Source of the DNA: Strigamia acuminata
Taxonomy: Eukaryota; Arthropoda; Chilopoda; Geophilomorpha; Linotaeniidae
Length of the DNA stretch: 64,000 nt
Direction: 5' to 3'
Assembly (NCBI GenBank): GCA_949358305.1
Contig: OX442318.1
Location: 3,148,501-3,212,500, forward strand
How positions within the stretch are numbered: position 1 is the stretch's first letter; each line of letters opens with the position of its first letter. The position numbers and the translations under genes are program-made. The notes under the pieces were generated by a model. The model searched no databases, was not told where the DNA came from, and worked only from the letters and a program-made list of their open reading frames with translations. Shown in pieces: positions 35,588-45,001 of this stretch.

Positions 35588-37346
35588 ATGGAGACATTAA
35601 AGAACATGGCAATTAAAATTCTTGTCGGTTGTATCGTTCAATGGAACGTTGAGAAAATGGACGACGTTCAAATGCAAAACACGTTGCAATTGGTCACTTA
35701 TTTCGATGACTTGCGTAAGTCACACTTGAATTTGTGAATTTATTTCGTAATTATCAATAACACACATTTTGTCCGATTTAGCTTATACTCTTCGCGACGA
35801 AGTGCTGACGAGGTTTAGTCCGTGGAGATTTTGGAAACACGAAATGCGCGAGCCACAAGCGTGGGACGTTGCTCCATTTCTTCATCTACATCAGAGAAGT
35901 TTTAGCATGACGTTTTCCAGTCCAAATTTTGATTTGGAATTTTTACTTAAAATTAGTGGCCACAAGTTGACGGTGAGTATCAAACGCGAATTGATTTCAC
36001 ACAGACAGTGACGGAACTTGAATTTTTTGTTAATAAAGACGAAAAATGATTAAATTTGAAGAAAAATAGACTAAAAAAAATTCAGAATGATTTTTTTTAT
36101 TAGCATACAGATCAAAATGGATTTGCGAACAGAAAAATGCATTTTGAGGTAAAAAAAAAAAATGGATTTGCAGAAAAAATGCAATATTCTAAGAAGAAAA
36201 AACAGTTTTCAGAAAAAAATGCTTTATCCGACAAATACTTTCTTTTCTAAAATGTATTTTGTCTGTAAAATTTGCGTGCACATTAATGGAAAATGTGCGA
36301 CATTCTTTGATTTAATTCTTCTAATTGTATTTATCACACGGAATCTGACAGACTTAGATCTGCCCTGGGAAAGTCTCCTCACAGCCAGTGCTTGCCAAGG
36401 AATGTGCCGTATAATGCAAAATCTACAGAAACTTGACATTTCCGACGGTGTCGTTGAAGACGACGCGGCCGTATACATCGCCCAACTGTCACTCGTTGAG
36501 CTTCATATCAGTAGAACCACACAAGTTTTTGTGAGAAAACTGTGCGCAGAAGATTCCCTTCTCAGAAAGACCTTGCGAGTGTTCCAATTTCTCGGTGAGG
36601 ACATTTCAGCGGACTGCCGCTGCTTTGTATTGAACACGATGACGTCGATCGAAAACATGGGGATTTTAGATTACTGTGAGTGGTTCAAGGCGCTGTTGCC
36701 ACTAGATTCGCCACCGCAGCAATACAACCTGAGAGAATTGGATTTTGATGTAAGCCCGAGACAATTGTATTTCCTCAATGACATTGAAGATGTGCTGGAC
36801 ATCGCCGTGCTCACGTGTCCCAAAGTTAGCAGAATCAGCATCGATTCGGAGGTTTTCACTCCCAAAATGCTGCGCAGTTTTACGAAATTCAAGGAGTTGG
36901 CCTACTTGAATGCTTGCATCGGCAGGAGTGTCACCAGAAATGATGAGTTTGATCGACTCAGTTTACGTGATATGTGTTTGGAGAATTTAGTTGAATTTCG
37001 TATGGACGATGGCTTGGAAGTTTGGGTTTTCTCCGGCCTTTTTTTCCCGGTGTTGGACATGTGTCCGAAACTAGAGAAGCTTTCACTTTGCCGTTTCTAC
37101 AGTTTCAGCGATAAAATAGCGCACCAGTTTGCCGAGTTTATGGCGAAGAAGAAACTGAAAAGTTTTAAACTTTATAAATGTGATTTGTTGGGACCGTCAG
37201 CGATTGAGAATCTTTGCAAAATCGAATCTCTGGTCGAGTTAGATGTGATTTTGCACATTGATGAGATCAGAAGACGGCTTTTCGACGCTCATACGATGCA
37301 GCAAACGGCTGAGAAACACGGGGTGAACCTGCAGCTACGGTTCTAA
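35588..37346 (+). CDS. LRR-family protein, copy B (splice acceptor damaged)
   Basis: Unrecognised family; no function assigned. Exons 35588-35714, 35782-35972 and, by homology with copy C, 36342-37346, which would give 440 aa. Leu-rich segments spaced like leucine-rich repeats (NLTDLDLPWESLL, LCRF...SLVELHIS, LEKLSLCRFYSFS) suggest an LRR solenoid after a helical N-terminal part (MAIKILVGCIVQWNVEKMDD). The acceptor that reads ACACAG in copy C is ACACGG here, so normal splicing of exon 3 is doubtful although the frame itself is open. It ends early: TTC TAA where copy C has TTC TAT and an acidic tail. Either a recent pseudogene or a gene using another acceptor. Confidence 0.6.
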
Positions 37347-38209
37347 CCCGTTGATAGCGACGATTGGATCGACATTGAGAGCGACGACGACGGCGGCGAC
37401 GTCGGCGACTAACGAGTTGTCAGAGGTTGCGTGTGCGCATTTAAATCGATATTTTTTTTTTTGTATTTCAAAATTAAAAGTCAATATGCCATGTCTGTGA
37501 ATACTTTATATTATGTCAAAACTTGTTCAGTAACCGTTGGAACCGGCGGGAAGAATTTTTGGTGAAATTTGTCTTAAATCAAAAATTTTTGAAACAATTC
37601 TCATCTAATTTGAGTGTTTGTGTTATCACTTTGGATTCAATATTTTTTTTGTTCAATTTACATCAACTGACACAACAGTTTTAATAGGAAATATTCAAAG
37701 GTCGAGGTGTGCGCATTAAAATCGATATTTTTTTTTGTAATATGACGTTGTTTGCATGAGTTTCTGTCGAAGTGGTGCAGCCAAATTGGTCTACGGTTGC
37801 GGAGATATGGGCGAATACCGAGTTTTCTGCCCACACTTTTTCTCATGAAAAATTCCGTTTTTCGCCTATATCGGCCGCTTAAAAATGGGATTCGACCTAC
37901 GAGAGCGAAGTGAACAAGCTCCAGTCTCTAAAACCATTCATGAACATTCTCTTTTCTCTCGTTGAGTCGTGAACGTGAATCGGCTGCAAGCTTCGTAGAC
38001 CGGACATAGGACGGGTCCCAGGAAGTTGTCCGGAATAAGAGGCTGTCCGGATGGGAGAAGCAATTTAATATTGAAGTTTGTAATATTTTTTAACGGGTGC
38101 TCCAAACAGTTGTTTGGTTAATTTTTGTCACTAGGTGGAATATGTATGGCAGAAGTTGTTGTCACACTGCTGGAAGCTTCCGTGGTTTTTGATTGGCCAT
38201 GCAGATTAG
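37347..38209. other. 3' flank of LRR copy B with repeated blocks
   Basis: Carries the non-translated remnant of the acidic-tail repeat (37360-37410), sequence shared with the copy C 3' flank (AGTCAATATGCCATGTCTGT), and the 37735-37860 block also found at 34964. Confidence 0.5.
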
Positions 38210-38269
38210 TCCGCTTGCCTTTACTACTTTGCATATTCTTTTTTTAAACTTCTCTTCGAGCACAGTTTC

Positions 38270-38905
38270 GCCATTCGTTGTTCCCGCTCGGTGAGAGACG
38301 TAGACGTTCTCGGTTTCCTGCGGTGAGTAAATTGGTTTATTTTACTTTTTTTTTTATACTTATCGCTGTTATTTAATTGTGGTTTATTTCGTCTTCATAG
38401 TGCGCTGTTAATTTAAAAAGCACAATAAGTTATAATTATTTTTCTAAGGGGTTTTTTGCCGTTAATTGAAGAGGTTTACCGTAAGCAGTTTCCATGTCTT
38501 TGTATTTGTATTTCATATTTTCACTACATTTTATAGCGTATTACTTGATACAAATGGCTCGCGCATTTTTAATTTGCTGCTATCATTGTAGTTTTGACCT
38601 CTTGTCTCATTTTTTGTATAATTTATTAACTTCATTAGTCGGACTCGGATGTATGAATTGTTTGCATGTTTAAATAGTTTTTTTTTGTCTAAATACCGAC
38701 TTTGTTTTGAATTTTCACTTCTTATCTCTATATTTTACAGCGTATGTTTCATTTTATTGGTTTTACTAATCGTGTATTTTCTATGTTACAGGTTGAGAGA
38801 AGGACTTCTATTCGAGTGTCAACCCAGTCTGAAGAATTTTATTTGTTAATATTTTTGAGTATTTTATTTGTAATTTTTGTATCTAAGTGAAATAAAATTT
38901 ATTTG
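38270..38905 (+). ncRNA. possible spliced non-coding transcript
   Basis: A GC-richer segment ends in a good donor (TCCTGCG|GTGAGTAAA near 38320), an acceptor TATGTTACAG occurs at 38781-38790, and AATAAA follows at about 38891. No convincing open frame spans the joined parts. Tentative; only splice and polyadenylation signals support it. Confidence 0.25.
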
Positions 38906-39238
38906 TGTGTTGTCTTTTATAGTTTTTTTTGTAGTTTAAATAACACTACAAAAAAAAACTATAATTTATACAATATACTTTAATTAAAATTCTTTTTGTA
39001 TTTCATTTCCATACTTTACAATAAAATGAGGAATCTGTATACCCACCCACCATCCCCCTTTTTTCTTCTAAGTCCAAACCTATAAAAATTTGGCAGCGAT
39101 TCACCTTTTTAATTTTTGGACTTAGAATATTTTTTGCAGAAATGACATAGCTAATAAAAAATAAAACTTTATTGAAATAAAAGACACTATACATAAAAAC
39201 TTTACAAATTTTTCCTTAAAAGGAAAATAAATGGCAAA

Positions 39239-40134
39239 TCAAACGTTTAAGCGGGTTATAACGGACCATTTAAGGATAATCTCGGGTAAACATCCCCCTT
39301 GAGATTCCGCCGTTTTACCACACCCAGGACCCAGAGTGTGCCACGCTCTGGGCCCCCAAAAAATGATGTCTTCCAGATGGGAAAGTTTAATCTAAAGAAA
39401 AATTATAAACAAAACACACATTGCTAATTATAAACAAAACACACATTGCTAATTATAAACAAAACACACATTGCTAATTATAAACAAAACACACATTGCT
39501 AATTATAAACAAAACACACATTGCTAATTATAAACAAAACACACATTGCTAAATATGAACATGAATTAAAAGTTATGTAAAAATACGAGCATAAATAAAC
39601 ATTATACAAAAATAGAAATTAAAAATTTAAATGACGTTTAAATTTAAACTCGTTTACTGCTGTATGAACTCATCTGTAGGTCGTACTAAGACGTCGTTTT
39701 AAGCCTTCTATGTCGTTCCAAAAAAGTCATTCGTCCGCGGTCCATGGTTAAACCTAAGTTATTTAAAATAATGTAAAATAAGTAACAATAAAAACGTCAG
39801 CTAAATGCAACAATTTAACAAATTATTATAATAGAATACCATAGATAAAATATTAAATAAATACTAAGGAAACTAATAACTCAATACGTTCTTGCCTTAG
39901 CTGCTTTCTGATATAAAACTATGTAACACTGTGCAAATCAGCAGAATTTTAACGCGCAAATAACACCGCTAAAACACCGAATAAAAAACTACATGAATCA
40001 AAAGAAACTAAAAGTAAAAGCAAAAGCAAAATTCGAGTAAAACTTACCTTCGAACCGAACGCCGTGTGCTTCGCCTCCACTAATGAAAAACCAAGCGAAA
40101 ATGAAAAGATGCAAAATATCAAACGCCTCGGCAT
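39239..40134 (-). CDS. putative small secreted protein, unrecognised
   Basis: Two exons, 40134-40048 and 39391-39239, joined in phase 0, give 79 aa. Exon 1 encodes a classical signal peptide: MPRR then a hydrophobic core LIFCIFSFSLGFSL and a likely cleavage after VEA. It ends at an optimal donor AAG|GTAAGT. Exon 2 follows an optimal acceptor (TTTTTCTTTAG) and encodes IKLSHLEDIIFWGP, a segment with two Cys (GCGKTAESQGGC) and a stop, with AATAAA about 70 bp further on the same strand. The intron contains a 25-bp tandem repeat. I cannot name the family; further small exons in the intron cannot be excluded. Confidence 0.45.
39414..39552. repeat. 25-bp tandem repeat
   Basis: About five and a half perfect units of ACAAAACACACATTGCTAATTATAA between 39414 and 39552. 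The only array in the window with a 25-bp unit. It lies in the intron of the putative secreted-protein gene. Confidence 0.95.
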
Positions 40135-40764
40135 CTCATTTGAATAACCAATCAAAAATCGCGGAAATTTCTGGAAAAAAATCAAATTCCAGCGTGCTGA
40201 CACCTCATGATAAAAATTGTAACCAAAAAAATCCCAAAAGTTGCTACTAAAAGCGATGTTTCCGCCGCGAAACAACGTGTGCTATCCTTCGAAGTTTACT
40301 GCAATTTTCCGAAACAACATCGGTGCTTCGCTGCATCGCATGACCGGGATTTGACAGTTTCGATCGTGGATGGACAAAATCTGCCGTGCAGTGAAGCGAA
40401 GGCGGAGTTTGTTTTAAAGTGTGTTTTTATCCTCCGGTTTGTTTAAAAACATTGGCGACAATTTTGTTCCATTTTTAATAAAAAAAATTCTCGTTCTATG
40501 ACTTTAATTTTTTTCAAAAAAATTACAAAATTAAATTTTAAATGAGCCCAAATCACAGACAACACTCGACAAAAACCATTGAGTGACATTTAAAGACAAG
40601 TTACATGAAGATAATAGCAGAAAAGACAAGGTTACACCAAGAAAGCAGAAAAGACAAGGTTACACCAAGAAAGCAGAAAAAATGACAAGAAAATGTACAA
40701 AAAGAAAGCACTAGCAAATCATTAATAAACAAGAAATAAAAGAAAACAGCAGAAAACACATTAA
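40135..40764. other. intergenic block duplicated at 44.6-44.9 kb
   Basis: 40310-40600 (containing TTTCGATCGTGGATGGACAA and GTGAAGCGAAGGCGGAG) matches 44600-44890 with few differences. Its outer part continues into sequence resembling the SPICE1 intron 7 repeat edge (AACAGCAGAAAACACATTAA). Confidence 0.6.
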
Positions 40765-41367
40765 CACTTCAGAAAACATGATAAAACTTCAGAAAACATG
40801 ATAAAACTTCAGAAAACATGATAAAACTTCAGAAAACATGATAAAACTTCAGAAAACATGATAAAACTTCAGAAAACATGATAAAACTTCAGAAAACATG
40901 ATAAAACTTCAGAAAACATGATAAAACTTCAGAAAACATGATAAAACTTCAGAAAACATGATAAAACTTCAGAAAACATGATAAAACTTCAGAAAACATG
41001 ATAAAACTTCAGAAAACATGATAAAACTTCAGAAAACATGATAAAACTTCAGAAAACATGATAAAACTTCAGAAAACATGATAAAACTTCAGAAAACATG
41101 ATAAAACTTCAGAAAACATGATAAAACTTCAGAAAACATGATAAAACTTCAGAAAACATGATAAAACTTCAGAAAACATGATAAAACTTCAGAAAACATG
41201 ATAAAACTTCAGAAAACATGATAAAACTTCAGAAAACATGATAAAACTTCAGAAAACATGATAAAACTTCAGAAAACATGATAAAACTTCAGAAAACATG
41301 ATAAAACTTCAGAAAACATGATAAAACTTCAGAAAACATGATAAAACTTCAGAAAACATGATAAAAC
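40765..41367. repeat. highly homogeneous 20-bp satellite block
   Basis: About thirty consecutive units of CTTCAGAAAACATGATAAAA without visible variation, the most homogeneous array in the window. Not inside a recognised gene. The assembled copy number may be an underestimate because identical units collapse easily. Confidence 0.97.
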
Positions 41368-41539
41368 TACAAGAAAAGAAACAATAACCAAGAAAACTTC
41401 AAAAAATATAAGAAAATGTCAGAAACCATCATTAAACCCAAGAAAATTACAAAAATCTAAAAAAAAACATCAAAAACACAAGAACACACCCAAAACCTGG
41501 ACAAAAACATGAAAACCACAAACGGCACCCAAAGGCACA

Positions 41540-41640
41540 TTTCCAAAAATCAAACGTTTGGTAATTGAGGATTGCAATTTGTTGGGGCCGTTTGGAATTG
41601 AGCGGCTGTTGGAAATCGGTTCTCTGGTCGTTGCTGCAGT
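41540..41640 (+). pseudogene. LRR-family 3' fragment
   Basis: Reads KRLVIEDCNLLGPFGIERLL then EIGSLV, matching the segment KSLMLDQC...LLGPSAIEGLCKIESLV of copy C. No other part of the gene is present, so it is an isolated fragment just upstream of the copy C duplication. Confidence 0.7.
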
Positions 41641-42167
41641 AATTACGTTGTTTTTATTCTCGTTCTAGTTTGTTTTGTTCTTGTTGCATTTCCTGTTGTT
41701 GTTGCAGTGGATTTTATTGGTAGTGAAGAAGTTGACATGTTGATAATTAGCGTATTGTTGTGTGTTGTGTTTGATGTTGGTGGATGTGATTGTTGGAGTT
41801 AAGAGTGGACTTGAATGATTTCATTCAAGATTTGTGAGAAAAGGTTAAAGTGGGGGACATATTCACATATTACTCAAGAAAAGAAGCATGAAGCAACGAA
41901 CAACAATGGAATTTTACAATAAACAAATGGAATAAACAACAACTTTTTATTTCATTGTTATGGTGTGTGGTAATCTTTTTTAAATTTCCTTTTGTCAAGC
42001 AGAATGACCGTTTATTGTTGTTAAACATTTGCCCGTTTTTGTTTACTTGTTGCCAGAGTAACTATTGATGGAAATCATGACAGAAAAAGAAGTTTAAGAG
42101 ACAAAATTTCTAGGCTTTTCATGCAAAATTTCACTCTTAAATTGTCTATTTCTTGACACAATTGAAA

Positions 42168-44226
42168 ATGGAGCCATTAACCGACATGGCAATTCGAATT
42201 CTCTTTGGCTGTATGGTTCAATGGAACGTCGAGGAAATGGACGACGTTCAAATGCAAAATTCGTTGGAATTGATCACTTATTTCGATGACTTGCGTAAGT
42301 TACACTTGAATTTGTGAATTTATTTCGTAATTATCAATAACACACGGTCCGATTCAGCTTATACTCTTCGCGACCAAGTGCTGACGAGGTTCAGTCGGAG
42401 GAGTTTTTGGAAATACGAAATTCGCGAGCCTCAAGCGTGGGACGTTGCTCCATTTATATACAACCATCAGAGAAGACTTAGCCTGACGTTTTCCAATCCA
42501 AATTTTGATTTGGAATTTTTACTTCAACTTAGTGGCCACAAGTTGACAGTGAGTATCAAACGCGAATTGATTTCACACAGACAGTGACGGAACTTGAATC
42601 TTTTCTTAATAAAGACGAAAAATGAATAAATTCGAAGAAAAATAGACTAAACATTAAAAATTCAGAATGACCCTTTTTATTAGCAGAAAATACACAGAAA
42701 ATACAGTTAAATGCATTTTGAGGTTAAAAAATGCATTTGCAATTGAAAAATATGCATTTGCAAATGATAAAAATGCATTTGCAAACAGATAAAAATGGAT
42801 TTGCGAACAGAAAAGTGTATTGCGATTGCGAACAGAAAAATGCATTTTGAGGTAAAAAAAAAAAATGGATTTGCAGAAAAAATGCAATATTCTAAGACGA
42901 AAAAACAGTTTTCAGAAAAAAATGCTGTATCCGACAAATACTTTCTTTTCTAAAATGTATTTTGTCTGTAAAATTTGCGTGCACATTAATAGAAAATATG
43001 CGACCTTCTTTGATTTAATTCCTCTAATTGTTTTTATCACACAGAATCTGACAGACTTATATCTGCCCAGGGAAAGTGCCCTCACAGCCAGTGCTTGCAC
43101 AGAACTGTGCCGTATAATGCCAAATCTTAAGAAACTTCACATTTCCCAGGGTGTTGTTGATGACGACGCGGCAATACACATCGCCCAGCTGTCTCTCGTT
43201 GAGCTTCGTATCAGTGGAACCACACAAGCTTTTGTGAGAAAACTGTGCGCAGAAGATTCCGCACTCAGAAAGACCTTGCGAGTATTCCAATTTCTCGGCA
43301 AGGACATTTCAACGGACTGCCGCTGCTTTGTATTGAACACGATGACATCGATCGAAGACATGGGAATTTTAGATTACAGTGAGTGGTTCAAGGCGCTGTT
43401 GCCACTAGACTCGCCACCGCAGCAATACAAGCTGAGAGAATTGGATTTCGATCTTACCCCGAGACAATGGTATCCCAATGACTCCATTGAAGATGTGCTG
43501 GACATCGCCGTGCTCACGTGCCCCAAAGTTCGCCGAATCAGCATCGTTTCGGAGGTTTTCACCCCCAAAATGCTGCGCAGTTTTACGAAATTCAAGGAGT
43601 TGGCCGACTTGGATGCTTGCATCAGCGAGAGTGTCACCACAAATGATGCGTTTGATCGACTCAGTTTGCGTGATTTGTATTTGGAGAAATTAGTTGAATT
43701 ATGTATGGACGGTGGCTTGGAAGTTTGGGTTTCCTCCGGACTTTTTTTCCAGCTGTTGGACATGTGTCCGAATCTAGAGAAACTTACACTTTGCCGTTTC
43801 TACAGTTTCAGCGATAAATTAGTACGCGAGTTTGTCGAGTTTATGGCGAAGAAGAAACTCAAAAGTTTGATGCTTGATCAATGTCATTATTTGTTGGGAC
43901 CGTCAGCGATTGAGGGTCTTTGTAAAATCGAATCTCTGGTTGAGTTAGATGTGATTTTGCACATTAATGAGATCAATAGACAGCTTATCGACGCTCATAC
44001 GATGCAGCAAACGGCTGAGAGACACGGGGTGTACCTGCAGCTACAATTCTATCCCGCTGAGAGCGACGATTGGATGGACATTGAGATCGACGACGACGGC
44101 GGCGACGTCGGCGATTGGATCGACATGGAGAGCGACGACGACGGCGATTGGATCGACATTGAGAACGACGACGACGGCGGCGACTGGATCGACATTGAGA
44201 GCGACGACGACGACGGCGGCGACTAA
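42168..44226 (+). CDS. LRR-family protein, copy C (intact) with acidic repeat tail
   Basis: Exons 42168-42294, 42358-42548 and 43045-44226 join in phase to 499 aa. An N-terminal helical part (MAIRILFGCMVQWNVEEMDD) and a WDVAPF-containing exon 2 precede Leu-rich repeats (NLTDLYLPRESAL, NLKKLHISQGVVDD, LVELRISGT, NLEKLTLCRFYSFS). The layout recalls F-box/LRR substrate adaptors, but no F-box consensus is visible, so no function is assigned. The last 50 residues are an acidic tandem repeat of DDWIDIESDDDGGD-type units encoded by an in-frame minisatellite at 44060-44220. No signal peptide. Upstream DNA from 41670 is nearly identical to that of copy B, so promoter and gene were duplicated together. 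Confidence 0.75.
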
Positions 44227-45001
44227 AGAGTTGTCTGAGGTTGCGTGTGCGCATTAAAATCGATATTTTTTTGTATTTCAAAATTAAAAGTCAATATGCC
44301 ATGTCTGTGAATACTTTATATTATGTCAAAACTTGTTCAGTAACCGTTGGAACCGACGGGAAAGATTTTTGGTGAATTTTGTCTTAAATCAAAAATTTTT
44401 AAAAACAATTCTCATCTAATTTGAGTGTTTGTGTAGTTTGTGTTGTCACTTTGGATTCAAATATTTTTTTGTTCAATTTACTGTCACCTTTCATCAACTG
44501 ACACAACAGTTTTAATAGAAAACATTCCACTGATGACGCTGCGTATTACTTGACACAAATGGCTCGCGCATTTTTAATTTGTTGCAATTCATACAAAACA
44601 ACATCGGTGTTTCGCTGCATCGCGCCATTTAAACTTCTCTGCATCGCATAACCGAGATTGTAGAGTTTCGATCGTGGATGGACAAAATCTGCCGTGCAGT
44701 GAAGCGAAGGCGGAGTTTGTTTAAAAGTGTGATTTTATCCTCCGGTTTGTTTAAAAACATAGCCGACATTTTTGTTCCATTTTTAATAAAAAATTCGCGT
44801 TCTATGACTTTAATTTTTTTCAAAAAAGTTACAAAATTAAATTTTAAATGAGCCCAAATCACAGACAACACTCGACAAAAACCACTAAGTAACATTTAAA
44901 AAGTTCGTTTTTCGTTTCAACCAAACATGAGAGAAAAATAAAATGTACAATCCGTCAAATAAATTTAAAAGAAAAACAACCACCCGCTGATCTCCACAAT
45001 A
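44227..45001. other. 3' flank of LRR copy C / SPICE1 3' UTR
   Basis: Shares AGTCAATATGCCATGTCTGT with the copy B flank, ACAAATGGCTCGCGCATTTT with 38.54 kb, and 44600-44890 with 40310-40600. Probably also holds the SPICE1 polyadenylation site on the minus strand. No gene seen. Confidence 0.5.

Noticed and set aside
39239-39391. Carbonic-anhydrase-like exon (WGPRAWHTLGPGCGK)
   Set aside because: Only a superficial resemblance; no catalytic His pattern and the protein is far too short.
40765-41367. CRISPR-like array of 20-bp repeats
   Set aside because: Units are directly adjacent without spacers and the DNA is nuclear eukaryotic; it is a satellite.
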